In this document: piece after piece, positions 1-8,477 of the stretch
How positions within the stretch are numbered: the stretch's first letter is position 1
How the letters are laid out: every line of letters starts with the position of its first letter
Origin: Candidatus Scalindua sp.
GTDB taxonomy: Bacteria; Planctomycetota; Brocadiia; Brocadiales; Scalinduaceae
DNA length: 64,000 bases
Assembly: GCA_031316155.1 (NCBI GenBank)
Contig: JALDRB010000007.1
Coordinates: 124,001-188,000, forward strand
Direction: 5' to 3'
The notes under the pieces: generated by a model
What the model was told of the DNA's origin: nothing
Database searches by the model: none
Seen by the model: only the letters and a program-made list of their open reading frames with translations
Translations under genes and position numbers: made by a program

Positions 1-1750
1 TTATGACAGGCCGGGAGTATCCATTTTCTGCAGCGATATTGGCTAAAGCAGATAGGCAGTCTAAATGGGCAATAACATCAGCTGACTTCTGTATACGTTT
101 GGTATATGTACCAATTTTCTCTCTAATTTCCTGAAATATCTGATATTCTAAATCCTTTGCTCTTTCATCAGCGGTAAGCACCTTCGTTTCATATTCTTTC
201 AGTTCCTGGGTAATGTATCTCTCTGCATTTTTAAGCGTTTGTTTCCGTATATATGTCTCCGGAATACAATTCTTATGAGTATTTGTTATTTCAAGATAGT
301 ATCCGAAAACTCTGTTAAAACCAGCCTTTAACGAAGTTATGCCGGTTCTTTCTATCTCTTTTGCCTGAAAGTTTGCTATCCAATCTTTTCCATTCTTACT
401 AATGTTTCTCAGTTCATCCAGGTCATGATTGTAGCCCTCTTTTATCATTCCACCTTCGCGAATAGAGTAAGGAGGTTCTGATAGTATGGTTGTACTGATA
501 AGCGCCCTTACTTCCTCTAATACATCCAGTGTTTCATGAAGAGACTTGAGAATTGGAGAGTTACAAACAGAAATTGTCCTTTTTATTTTGGGCAGGAGTG
601 AAAGTGATTGCAGGAGAGAGATAAGATCTCTGGCGTTTGCTCTGGCAAAGCTGATCTTGGACGTAATCCTTTCCAGATCATAAACATCTCTCAGGAGATC
701 TCTGACTTCTCTGCAAAGATTACTCTGTTCGAAGAGTTCTGCTACACCATCCTGTCTGGTTTTTATGTCTTCTGATATGCACAGAGGACTTATCAACCAG
801 CTTTTGATCAACCTGCCCCCCATAGGAGTCTTTGTTTTATCCATAATGGCCAGTAAAGAACCCTCTTTTTGATGAGTTCTCGAAGTCTTAACCAGCTCAA
901 GACTGTGTTGTGTTGAATAGTCTAAGATCAGGTTGTGATTACTCGAAAATTTTTCAAGTTTGTTGATGTGCTTGAGAGATGTTTTCTGAGTTTCGTTCAG
1001 ATAATGAATCAAGGCACCTGCAGCGCTTATGGAAGGGCCGCAATCTTCGCAACCGAATCCTTCCAGCGATGCAGTAAGAAAATGATTGACGAGTTTTGTA
1101 TATGCTGATTCTCTTGAAAATTCCCAATCTGCACGATAGGTAACCATGGTATTAAAATCACCTGATAACCTCTTCGAGATATCATACTCCTTAAAAGTAC
1201 TGTTTTCCGGCAGTATACACTCGGAAGGACTTATTCTCGTTAACTCATCCATCAAACGGTTCTTACTGATATCCTGTACCATGAATTTCCCGGTTGAAAT
1301 ATCTACCCATGACAGACCGATTATGTCATCATCAGGAAAGAGAGATAAGAGATAATTGTTGTCTTTGTCATTCAGCATTGCATCTTCAGTAAGAGTGCCA
1401 GGAGTAATAACTCTCACAACATCACGCTCAACAATTCCTTTTTCTCCACCCGCCGTTAAAGCTGAATCTTTTCCGTAATCCTGCAACTGTTCGCATACGG
1501 CAACCTTGTGCCCGGTTTGAATCAGTTTTTGAATATAAGAGTCTGCGGCATGGTGAGGAACACCGGCCATGGGAATAGCCTTTTCACCCTTAGACCTCGA
1601 TGTTAACGTGATTCCGAGAATCTTTGATGCAATCTTGGCGTCATCAAAAAACATTTCATAAAAATCCCCCATTCGGAAAAAAAGCAATGCATCCTCGTGT
1701 TTTCTCTTAATGTTGAGGTACTGTTTCATCATTGGGGTTGAATTAACCAT
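1..1750 (-). CDS. mutS: DNA mismatch repair protein MutS (5' part, runs off the window)
   Basis: This is the first ~583 residues of MutS, which recognises mismatches and small loops and recruits MutL. Reading the minus strand from ATG at 1750 gives an N-terminus with the mismatch-binding GDFYE motif (Phe30, Glu32), then the connector and lever regions up to the clamp domain. The ATPase and helix-turn-helix parts of the usual ~850-880 residues lie outside the window, so intactness cannot be judged. No internal stop was seen. It is divergent from the pterin dehydratase gene across a 394 bp gap. Confidence 0.96.
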   Translation of the reverse strand, partial: MVNSTPMMKQYLNIKRKHEDALLFFRMGDFYEMFFDDAKIASKILGITLTSRSKGEKAIPMAGVPHHAADSYIQKLIQTGHKVAVCEQLQDYGKDSALTAGGEKGIVERDVVRVITPGTLTEDAMLNDKDNNYLLSLFPDDDIIGLSWVDISTGKFMVQDISKNRLMDELTRISPSECILPENSTFKEYDISKRLSGDFNTMVTYRADWEFSRESAYTKLVNHFLTASLEGFGCEDCGPSISAAGALIHYLNETQKTSLKHINKLEKFSSNHNLILDYSTQHSLELVKTSRTHQKEGSLLAIMDKTKTPMGGRLIKSWLISPLCISEDIKTRQDGVAELFEQSNLCREVRDLLRDVYDLERITSKISFARANARDLISLLQSLSLLPKIKRTISVCNSPILKSLHETLDVLEEVRALISTTILSEPPYSIREGGMIKEGYNHDLDELRNISKNGKDWIANFQAKEIERTGITSLKAGFNRVFGYYLEITNTHKNCIPETYIRKQTLKNAERYITQELKEYETKVLTADERAKDLEYQIFQEIREKIGTYTKRIQKSADVIAHLDCLSALANIAAENGYSRPVI

Positions 1751-2144
1751 TTTCTATCTCATTGTTTATGGAATTTGTGGGGATCTTTGGCCACAACAAC
1801 ATCAAGTTCACTGATTCATAGAAGGTTAAGGCATTGTTTCTTCAGGAAATGGTTGTGGCCAGAAAACTTTTATTATGTCTTTTTAGAATACATACACGAT
1901 ATCGTAAAGTCAAGGTAAAGATAATTGTTGCCTCGGCTCTTTTTTTTAGCAAGGTCATCGAAAAAATGATAAAAAAAAGTGGAATTTTACGATTATACTA
2001 TGATAGTATCGTTAAGAGAAATAAGGGGAACTCTATCGTGTTTGCATGATGCCGGCCACCATACGTTCGCGAAAAGCCGGGTATTTATAATTCATAACAA
2101 ATTTGAATTGCACGAATTAAATTTTTTGAATGGAGTGAAGGAAA
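1751..2144. other. intergenic region between mutS and the pterin dehydratase gene
   Basis: This gap must hold the divergent promoters of mutS and the dehydratase gene. It contains a 9 bp inverted repeat, GGCCACAAC near 1790 and GTTGTGGCC near 1853, separated by about 50 bases. Short open frames here have no recognisable family signature. I see no RNA gene or mobile element. Confidence 0.4.
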
Positions 2145-2501
2145 ATGACTCAATTAGCCAGTAAACAGTGTATACCCTGTAAAGGAAGAATTCCCCCGTT
2201 AAAAGGGGACGAGCTGAAGCAGCTTCATAAGCAAATAGAGAAATGGGACGTTGTTGAAGAGCATCATCTTTCCAAGACATATAAATTCCCCGATTTTGTA
2301 AAGGCGCTTGAATTTGTCAATAAAGTGGGGGGTGTTTCAGAACAGGAAGGGCATCATCCTGATATTTTTCTTACATGGGGTAAGGTTCGCATTGAGATAT
2401 GTACACACAAGATCAATGGTCTTACAGAAAGCGACTTTATTCTGGCAGCTAAGATTGATGAAATACCCAGCCTGGCCGCGTCAGGACCAAAAAAGGTATA
2501 G
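2145..2501 (+). CDS. phhB: pterin-4a-carbinolamine dehydratase (PCD/DCoH family)
   Basis: The 118-residue product matches the PCD fold in length and motif. It has the EGHHPD stretch, a following W-x-KVRIEI strand, THKINGLTESDF, and an alternating hydrophobic C-terminus. The family dehydrates 4a-hydroxytetrahydrobiopterin (EC 4.2.1.96). In bacteria without an obvious aromatic hydroxylase, PCD homologues are thought to act in folate or molybdopterin-related pterin handling. The N-terminal CIPCKG is often seen in bacterial PCDs. A purine-rich GAAGGAAA lies just before the ATG. The gene stands alone, and its 3' side is followed by a family A repeat. Confidence 0.93.
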   Translation: MTQLASKQCIPCKGRIPPLKGDELKQLHKQIEKWDVVEEHHLSKTYKFPDFVKALEFVNKVGGVSEQEGHHPDIFLTWGKVRIEICTHKINGLTESDFILAAKIDEIPSLAASGPKKV

Positions 2502-2565
2502 ATATCTAAGTAAAGATGAGCAAACCATTAACTTTAGTCACTTTAGATGCTGCTCCGCCGCATTA

Positions 2566-2734
2566 TATACTTATCTGATAATGGTTTTCGGATAAAATCT
2601 GATATAAAATTGAGCGAGTATAGCCCTCGGCGCTTTTTGTACGGGGATACCTTCACCAAGATTTGGTTTCCAGTCCACCCGGCCTGTCAGCCGTTCGGAC
2701 GGGTAAAACCGAAAACCAAATCGGTTTTAGTATA
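2566..2734 (+). repeat. family A dispersed repeat, copy 1
   Basis: One of seven related intergenic elements in this window. It opens TATACTTATCTGATAATGG and ends GGTTTTAGTATA, so the two ends form an imperfect terminal inverted repeat that shares TATACT and TGGTTTTCGG. The body holds the conserved ATTGAGCGAGTA and CTCGGCGC stretches. It ends 8 bp before rtcA. A short extra segment with CGGCCTGTCAGCCG sits near its right end. Confidence 0.8.
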
Positions 2735-2742
2735 AAATCGTA

Positions 2743-3774
2743 ATGAATACCATTAAGATTGACGGCAGCTTTGGTGAAGGCGGGGGGCAGATTCTCAGAA
2801 CGGCATTGAGCCTGAGCTGTATAACAGGAATCTCTTTTACACTTTTTAACATAAGAAAGAAGAGAAAAAAACCGGGTCTCAGGCCGCAGCATATTACCTG
2901 CGCCAATGCTATATCGGAAATCAGTAGCGGACGTGTCTATGGCGGGGAAACAGGCTCCACTACTCTTACCTTTGTACCTCAAAAAATCAAACCGGGAAGT
3001 TATATCTTTGATATAAAGACTGCAGGTTCTATTTCTCTGGTTGCCCAGACCCTTATCCCGCCACTTCTTTTTGCTGACAAACCATCTCTTCTTACCATTA
3101 AAGGCGGAACCCATGTCCCTTTCTGCCCGATCTACAACTATATTTCCGAAGTATTTATCCCAATGTTGAAGAGAATTGGCATTAGGGTAAAGCCTTCTTT
3201 CAGCAGATACGGCTTTTATCCAAAAGGAGGAGGCGAGGCTGTATTCAGGATATTACCTGCAGAAAAGATCAAAAGTTTGAACTTCGTTTCAAAAGGAACG
3301 CTGGTTTCTGTTGCTGGATGTTCTGCTGTTTCAAACCTTTCCATAAATATTGCTGAGAGGCAAAAGAATTCTCTGTTGCAAAAATTGTATCCTCTATCAG
3401 CAAATTTACAGATTTTAGATGTGCCATCATCAGGTGCCGGAACATTTGTCTTTTTAAAGGCAGAATACGAAAATACCCTATCAGGATTCTCATCCCTGGG
3501 GGAAAAGGGAGTGTCCGCTGAGAGTGTAGGCAGAGAGGCGGCTGATCAGTTTATGGAATTCCATAATTCTTCATTATTTCTTGAACCGTATTTGTCTGAT
3601 CAGATTGTTCTCTATCTTAGTTTGTCCCGGGAGAATTCAACCTTCACAACATCGCGCATAACACGACATCTGCTGACAAATTTGTGGGTAATTGAAAAAT
3701 TTCTAAAGGTTACCTGTCATATTGAGGGAAACATGGATTCAGAAGGGAAAATAACGATAATACACAAGAATTGA
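2743..3774 (+). CDS. rtcA: RNA 3'-terminal phosphate cyclase RtcA
   Basis: RtcA converts RNA 3'-phosphate ends to 2',3'-cyclic phosphates using ATP (EC 6.5.1.4). The 343-residue product has the family length, the N-terminal EGGGQILR motif, LRPQH near residue 50, the KGGG motif near 160, and a conserved His near residue 309 in an ITRHLLTN context, expected to carry AMP. No RtcB ligase or RtcR regulator is visible nearby, so this copy stands alone. The ATG lies immediately behind a family A repeat, which must therefore contain or displace its promoter. The gene is convergent with the Mut7-C gene, 44 bp apart. Confidence 0.96.
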   Translation: MNTIKIDGSFGEGGGQILRTALSLSCITGISFTLFNIRKKRKKPGLRPQHITCANAISEISSGRVYGGETGSTTLTFVPQKIKPGSYIFDIKTAGSISLVAQTLIPPLLFADKPSLLTIKGGTHVPFCPIYNYISEVFIPMLKRIGIRVKPSFSRYGFYPKGGGEAVFRILPAEKIKSLNFVSKGTLVSVAGCSAVSNLSINIAERQKNSLLQKLYPLSANLQILDVPSSGAGTFVFLKAEYENTLSGFSSLGEKGVSAESVGREAADQFMEFHNSSLFLEPYLSDQIVLYLSLSRENSTFTTSRITRHLLTNLWVIEKFLKVTCHIEGNMDSEGKITIIHKN

Positions 3775-3818
3775 AACAGAGAACGGTGAAAGAGTAAAAA
3801 CCATTTTTAAAAGTATCG

Positions 3819-4598
3819 TTAGGTTGTTCGCATTTCAGAGCGTATTTTCTTAAATCTTGCATGCAGCTCATGATAATGAGATCCCTTCCAATAGATTCTT
3901 TCGCAGGCATTGCACCGGTAAAACTCATGGAAGTATAGGTTGGTTTTTGGTTCTAGTCTGTGCAGTATGGTATCCTTGCCAACTCTGTTAATCAGGCCGT
4001 TACAGATCATGCATCGGGAAAAGGGTCTTATGTCCATTTTGAGATTAAACCTTTTAACAACCTCGTGCAGCTGCACTTCAGGATTCGTTGACCGTACACA
4101 ATATCCGTGTGTAACTTCTTGTGCATGCAGGAGTTTACGATCACGTGTTAAAATAATACGATTTTCCCGTAATGAAATTTGAACAATTTCCGTATCATCA
4201 TAATCGTTTCGATACAGTGTATCAAAGCCAAGCATTCTAAGCGTCTTCGCCAATCTTCCCAAATGGACATCGAGAATAAACGTGTCCCCGCGAAGTGGTC
4301 TGTCTCTTAATTTGACGAGAGGAGAGTTATCAATGCTCTGAAATACGGGATATACAGATACAAAGTCACGATTCTTTAATCGGTAATGAAAATTAACTGA
4401 GCGGCCGTTGACAATTATTAAATCAACCTCTGTGTGAGGTATCCCGATTGCCTCAATCGGATCTTTGATTGAAGGGCTTCCGTTAAATTTGTAAGGAAAT
4501 ATCTTTTTTACTTTGTTATGAGGAAGAAAATCATTTAACTCTTCGTAAAAACGGAATTGGGCTTCATATTCAAATGTATCTTTTATTTTCTTACTCAT
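3819..4598 (-). CDS. Mut7-C RNase domain protein with N-terminal ubiquitin-like domain
   Basis: The 259-residue product follows the bacterial Mut7-C layout. An N-terminal ubiquitin/ThiS-like segment covers about residues 10-95. A PIN-like Mut7-C domain begins near residue 105 with FILDVHLGRLAKTLRMLGFD and continues through TRDRKLL. A C-terminal zinc ribbon has CMIC and CNAC pairs. The family is predicted to cleave RNA, but bacterial members are little characterised. The start ATG overlaps the stop of a MATE transporter remnant as ATGA, so the upstream gene was once translationally coupled or the junction arose by deletion. Confidence 0.88.
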   Translation of the reverse strand: MSKKIKDTFEYEAQFRFYEELNDFLPHNKVKKIFPYKFNGSPSIKDPIEAIGIPHTEVDLIIVNGRSVNFHYRLKNRDFVSVYPVFQSIDNSPLVKLRDRPLRGDTFILDVHLGRLAKTLRMLGFDTLYRNDYDDTEIVQISLRENRIILTRDRKLLHAQEVTHGYCVRSTNPEVQLHEVVKRFNLKMDIRPFSRCMICNGLINRVGKDTILHRLEPKTNLYFHEFYRCNACERIYWKGSHYHELHARFKKIRSEMRTT

Positions 4599-4756
4599 AA
4601 GCCAAAATATTTTCCAACAATCGATTCGGCTGCATTAGCAAAACCGTCAATTCCAAAAGCAATGATCATAAAGAGTTCGGGCAATACAATATTGGCAGAT
4701 CCCATGACTATCCCTTCCCTGGCAGACTGAACTTTAAAGAATGAGAATCTCTCTGT
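4595..4756 (-). pseudogene. remnant of a MATE/DinF-family multidrug transporter
   Basis: A 53-codon open stretch between two in-frame stops encodes a typical MATE segment: a QSAREGIV-type loop, a hydrophobic helix with SANIVLPELF, then GIDGFANAAESIVGKYFG. In DinF/NorM-like proteins this covers the start of a transmembrane helix and the DGFAxAAExxxG motif. A MATE protein has about 450 residues, so most of the gene is missing. The remnant's TGA overlaps the Mut7-C start codon. Confidence 0.75.
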
Positions 4757-4911
4757 TCATGTTCTGAAGAGGTATCATGCAAATTTAAGTAGTAATGTAT
4801 ACCTGTCATTATACTCTTGAAGTGAGTTAAATCAAATCAGCTCAGCAATAGGACACTTATAAAAAAAAATTATAAGAAACTTATTTATTCAATTCTATTT
4901 GATAATAACAA
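4757..4911. other. short non-coding gap
   Basis: AT-rich sequence between the MATE remnant and the left inverted-repeat arm. I see no gene or clear signal in it. Confidence 0.3.
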
Positions 4912-5236
4912 TTTTTGCGCGCAAGTACATACCCAAAATGGCTTGAGGCAAGAGACCTGCCCTGTAGAATAGATTATTTCAGGTCATTAGTTGTTCTAAG
5001 CAAAAAAAGAGGAAAGCGCTTAACCTCAAACGTCCTCTTAAGTATTATTTAACAGGGCATGGATGTTGTTGTAATAATTTTGAAAGAGTTGTGCAGGATG
5101 TGGCCTAACTTGATGAGGAATTTCAATATTACCTTATTTTTTGCGCTGAAGGCGCAAGTTCAAAAGACCGAAAAAAAAATGCCATGGAAGGCAGTTTTAG
5201 GGATTTTGGAAAAGTTAGCAAGGATGGTCTAACTTG
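4912..5236 (+). repeat. left arm of a ~325 bp inverted repeat (family C plus family B elements)
   Basis: This arm reappears almost unchanged in reverse complement at 7430-7757. It consists of a long family C element (4912-5109) followed by a family B element (5141-5236). Only scattered substitutions and a few one-to-few-base indels separate the arms, including through the ~100 bp middle of the C element that other C copies lack. The right end of the arm overlaps the stop codon of the reductase gene. Confidence 0.9.
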
Positions 5237-6242
5237 AGAGAGAATTTTCAGAGTGGTGAACCGGGACGGTGTAAAGGTATTTGTGGATTTGCCCGGGACT
5301 GAATGTCAGATGTGTCGGGCGGTCGTAATGCCAGTCTTCCCTGCTTGGGACATGGTATTCATGATATGGCCAATTACGAAAGGGATCTACTCCCAGAGCG
5401 TTTATAAGTTTCCTGTTGCACATGGTAACATTCCCTGCACGAGGCGGAATAGTAGCGGCTTCACTTCGCATGCATCCTTGCAATAAATGAGGGGAGAATC
5501 CTCCAAGCTTATTAACTATCTGCCCGATATTATAAAGACTGAGATCTCGATGTGAACCGAGATGGTAAACGCCTCTCATAGTGTTTCCCAGAGCAAGTTC
5601 TACAATGTTATTAAAATCTTCACAATAGAAAGGAGATCGTACTTCGTCATAATAGAGGGTCGCAGGATTGTCCTTTTTAAAACGTGATACTATCCAGTCA
5701 ATTGCTCCGGCACGCCCATTAACGCTTATCCCCATGGGCAGGGATATGCGGAAAATTACGGCAGCAGGATATCTGTTCAAAACAACCTCTTCTGCTATTA
5801 CCATGGTTTTACCGTAAACCGTAACAGGAGATACGGTATCTTCTTCTGAATAGCATCCTGATGATTTTCCGGGAAAAACCAGATCTGTAGAGAGGAGAAT
5901 GAGACGAATATCACGAGTTCCTACCATCTTCAGCACATTTTTTATTGACTGAACATTTACCTGATAAGCTAATTTCGGGTTCATTTCACAGGATTTTAAT
6001 GCACAGGTTCCCGCTGCATGTAAAACAGAATTGAATTTTTTCTTTTTGATCAGGGCGGCAAGTCCACGATTATCTTCTATATCAAGGGGAACAATCCCCG
6101 GTCCTTGCAGAGGCCAATATCTGACTGGACGAATTGCTGTTACGTGTTGAGGGTACTTTGATCGAAAATATTGAAAGGCATTATACCCGGGTACCCCGGT
6201 TAGACCTGTTATTAAAAGAGGAAGAAAGGAGGGTAAAGTCAT
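5229..6242 (-). CDS. sugar-nucleotide reductase/epimerase of the RmlD (SDR) type
   Basis: An extended short-chain dehydrogenase of 337 residues if begun at the ATG at 6242, the best start because the Rossmann motif TGLTGVPGYN then lies ~13 residues in. It carries an LLSTDLVFPG strand, a Y-x-EED stretch, and VYGKTMVIAEE, where the RmlD-like active-site Tyr-x-x-x-Lys sits in the form YGKTM. RmlD-type enzymes reduce dTDP-4-keto sugars. The true substrate here is not evident, and no other rml gene is near. An upstream in-frame ATG at 6338 would add an unconserved tail. The last codons lie inside the left inverted-repeat arm. Confidence 0.82.
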   Translation of the reverse strand: MTLPSFLPLLITGLTGVPGYNAFQYFRSKYPQHVTAIRPVRYWPLQGPGIVPLDIEDNRGLAALIKKKKFNSVLHAAGTCALKSCEMNPKLAYQVNVQSIKNVLKMVGTRDIRLILLSTDLVFPGKSSGCYSEEDTVSPVTVYGKTMVIAEEVVLNRYPAAVIFRISLPMGISVNGRAGAIDWIVSRFKKDNPATLYYDEVRSPFYCEDFNNIVELALGNTMRGVYHLGSHRDLSLYNIGQIVNKLGGFSPHLLQGCMRSEAATIPPRAGNVTMCNRKLINALGVDPFRNWPYHEYHVPSREDWHYDRPTHLTFSPGQIHKYLYTVPVHHSENSLSS

Positions 6243-6349
6243 GCGTTTACTATACAATTGGTATTTCTGACAGTCATCTTTACAATTCCACGATAAATTT
6301 AATTGTATAGCTTTCCATTTTAAAGGTAGGCATATCAATTCGTTACATT

Positions 6350-6470
6350 ATTTCTGTGCGAAAACACATACTCAAAATGGATGCAGTGCCATGAATTTCG
6401 CTGAAGCCATTCTGGAAAAGTTAGCCCGCCCGTACCGTTCGGTATTGGCGGGCCATCATGCGCTAACTCG
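6350..6470 (+). repeat. family C-like structured repeat (variant)
   Basis: This copy has a TGTG...CACA first hairpin, then the AAAATGG linker, and an ending TTAGCCCGCC...GGCGGGCC hairpin closed by CTAACTCG. The last stem is enlarged by an inserted CCGTACCGTTCGGTA palindrome. It lies between the reductase and arginine decarboxylase genes. Confidence 0.65.
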
Positions 6471-6562
6471 GACAAAGAGAGATAATTTCAGGTTCTGTCC
6501 CTTTGGTACCTATCATCTGTCCATTTCAAACGACAGGTACAATTGCTGATTCGAGAACAGAT

Positions 6563-7132
6563 TTAAAGGAGGAATACAGCGGCAGCTACTACGGTAGACC
6601 ACAAACCTCTCTTGTCACATCTCGCTGATTGTGTGGTGTTTCTTGACTTCACAATTTCACCACTCATGCGATATATTTCTTTACGTTCATCGTAATTCTT
6701 TTCAGGATCGAACTCAATGCCAAGTGTGCTGGCAAGCATCGTTGCAGCCAGGTCTTCCGCATAGTCACCGGATATCTCGCTTGTTTCTCCGAATGCGTGA
6801 TGTTCACTCAGGTACCCGTAGTGGTTTGGTTCTGCAGGTACTGCGAGGCCTACGGATGCGGATATCATCCGATTCGGCTCGTTTGTTGAGTTGTCACTCA
6901 TAACACAGAATACTATCTGACCTGGTTTTAAAAGTTTGATCCCCTGAGCCTTTGATAAAATCTTGCAGTTTGGAGGAAAGATACTGGAAACTCTGACCAG
7001 GTTGCATTTCTCTATACCCGCCATTCTCAGCGCAAGTTCAAGTGATTGCAGTTTTTCCTTGTGGTAACCGACACCTTTTGTAAAGAAAACTCTTTTTGGA
7101 ATAAGATTTATACTCTCTTCAATTTTTTGCAT
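6563..7132 (-). CDS. pyruvoyl-dependent arginine decarboxylase (PvlArgDC)
   Basis: PvlArgDC decarboxylates arginine to agmatine, the first step of one polyamine route (EC 4.1.1.19). The proenzyme cleaves itself between two serines to form a pyruvoyl group. Here the site is VRVSSIFPP, with Ser49-Ser50. The following GETSE and the C-terminal [12 protein letters not shown] match the family, as does the 189-residue length. The start overlaps the end of the thiamine-binding-like gene by 25 bp, so the two are co-transcribed and probably translationally coupled. No agmatinase or agmatine deiminase is in the window. Both genes lie inside the large inverted repeat. Confidence 0.93.
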   Translation of the reverse strand: MQKIEESINLIPKRVFFTKGVGYHKEKLQSLELALRMAGIEKCNLVRVSSIFPPNCKILSKAQGIKLLKPGQIVFCVMSDNSTNEPNRMISASVGLAVPAEPNHYGYLSEHHAFGETSEISGDYAEDLAATMLASTLGIEFDPEKNYDERKEIYRMSGEIVKSRNTTQSARCDKRGLWSTVVAAAVFLL

Positions 7133-7416
7133 AATTTTCTTTCTATAGATTTAACCTTGTTCGTGATTCTTTCTGTATAACCTTTACGGTCATCTATTGT
7201 TATTGTTGTTACTATGCGATCTGAGCTTCGCAACAGGCTTTTATGGCATCTCTTTATAAGCCTGAATATCTCATCCCAGTCGCCTTCTAAAATCGTGCCC
7301 ATTGCGTGAAGTTTATAGTTTAATCCGCTTTCATCGACAATCTTTAATACTTCTGCTATCTCGGCGCTTAAACTACTTCCTTTACCAATCGGTACGATAC
7401 TGAAATTCACCACCAT
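7108..7416 (-). CDS. MTH1187/YkoF-type thiamine-binding family protein (DUF77)
   Basis: The 102-residue product has the full family pattern: an opening [10 protein letters not shown], a central [13 protein letters not shown], and [13 protein letters not shown]. These small ferredoxin-like proteins form tetramers; some bind thiamine or its pyrimidine, and the physiological role is unsettled. A strong Shine-Dalgarno (AAAGGGG) precedes the ATG. It heads a two-gene operon with PvlArgDC. Transcription must start within or beyond the right inverted-repeat arm, which begins 13 bp upstream. Confidence 0.9.
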   Translation of the reverse strand: MVVNFSIVPIGKGSSLSAEIAEVLKIVDESGLNYKLHAMGTILEGDWDEIFRLIKRCHKSLLRSSDRIVTTITIDDRKGYTERITNKVKSIERKLCKKLKRV

Positions 7417-7429
7417 ACTGTTCCCCTTT

Positions 7430-7757
7430 CAAGTTAGGCCATCCTGGCCAACTTTTCCAAAATCCCTAAAACTGCCTTCCATGGCATTTTTTTTACGGTC
7501 TTTTGAACTTGCGCCTTCAGCGCAAAAAATAAGGTAATATTGAAATTCCTATGCATCGAGTTAGCGCATCCTGCCCAACTCTTTCAAAATTGCTACAATG
7601 ACAACCATGCCCCGTTGAATAATACTTAAGAGGACGTTTGAGGTTAAGCGCTTTCCTCTTTTTTTGCTTAGAACAACTAATGACCTGAAATAATCTATTC
7701 TACAGGGCAGGTCTCTTGCCTCACGCCATTTTGGGTATGTGCTTGCGCACAAAAAAT
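7430..7757 (-). repeat. right arm of the ~325 bp inverted repeat
   Basis: Reverse complement of 4912-5236. It holds a family B element (7430-7525) and a long family C element (7560-7757). The pair of arms encloses about 2.2 kb with three genes. A second, shorter inverted match of about 21 bp lies outside the arm: AAAATGGAAGACTATACAAT at 7784 against a similar stretch near 6300-6320. Confidence 0.9.
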
Positions 7758-7846
7758 GTAAGCTGTCGATATATTTGTTCTTAAAATGGAAGACTATACA
7801 ATTAAACCAATCGGCGCTATCACTACCAATGACAGGCAGAAACACA

Positions 7847-7874
7847 TTGACTTTTTTATGTATAAAGTTACAAT
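7847..7874 (+). promoter_or_regulatory. probable sigma-70-type promoter of tRNA-Leu
   Basis: TTGACT at 7847-7852 and TACAAT at 7869-7874, 16 bases apart, lie 20 bp before the tRNA. Confidence 0.55.
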
Positions 7875-7893
7875 ACATCTCTTTCCTGACACA

Positions 7894-7979
<86 letters not shown>

Positions 7980-8477
7980 TTTTATCATCTCTTTTATATC
8001 AAATACTTACGATTTAAAGAACTTAAAAACGCTGTCATCAGACCGTCACCGGAAGAATTTTGAACTTCTCGGGTAATGGTGGGGACAACACGTTTCTAAA
8101 AAACCATTTTTGTCGCGCTCAAACAGTGAGAGGAATATAATATTTACCCATTAAGGAAGGCAGGGAAAGCCCTTCCTTCCCATCACACCATTCTTTTTCC
8201 AGTTGGTTTTGATAAATAGGTTGCTATTATAACATCATAATTTCCTCAATCTAGTAAAATTTCGTATCATACAGGAATATACTTCATCAGATAGTGTGCA
8301 TGCATTTCGTAGATTAAGTTTATCTTTAAAGGGAGGTAAAGACAGCAATTATTTCTTTGCCTCTCCATAAAGAAATAATTTAGCTTTCTGTATATTATTA
8401 CATTAATGTGTTTTACAGAAACCTTATAATAACTTGTTAGATGCATTTAACAGAATATATAATGAGAAGGTGCGATA
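7980..8477. other. non-coding region before the accessory island
   Basis: It contains a GGAAGG...CCTTCC hairpin near 8153-8182 that could end the tRNA transcript. A perfect 12 bp palindrome lies at 8347-8380. GTTAGATGC at 8436 resembles the conserved right end of an integron recombination site. No gene is recognisable. Confidence 0.5.
8347..8380. promoter_or_regulatory. perfect 12 bp inverted repeat upstream of the STAND gene
   Basis: AATTATTTCTTT (8347-8358) and AAAGAAATAATT (8369-8380) flank a 10-base loop. It lies about 100 bp before the ATPase start codon and could be an operator or a transcript hairpin. No T-tract follows, so it is not a typical terminator. Confidence 0.5.

Noticed and set aside
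1146..1355. Open frame antisense to mutS
   Set aside because: It lies wholly inside the conserved mutS frame and has no family pattern or ribosome site.
1834..2164. Two overlapping short open frames upstream of the pterin dehydratase
   Set aside because: AT-rich, no recognisable motif, and they occupy the expected promoter region.
7561..7878. 105-codon frame on the minus strand before tRNA-Leu
   Set aside because: Most of it is the right inverted-repeat arm read as protein; the left arm shows no matching conserved frame.
8436..8444. GTTAGATGC as a true attI or attC site
   Set aside because: Only the right-end core is visible; no paired stem or integrase binding sites were found, so it is noted only as a possible joining point.
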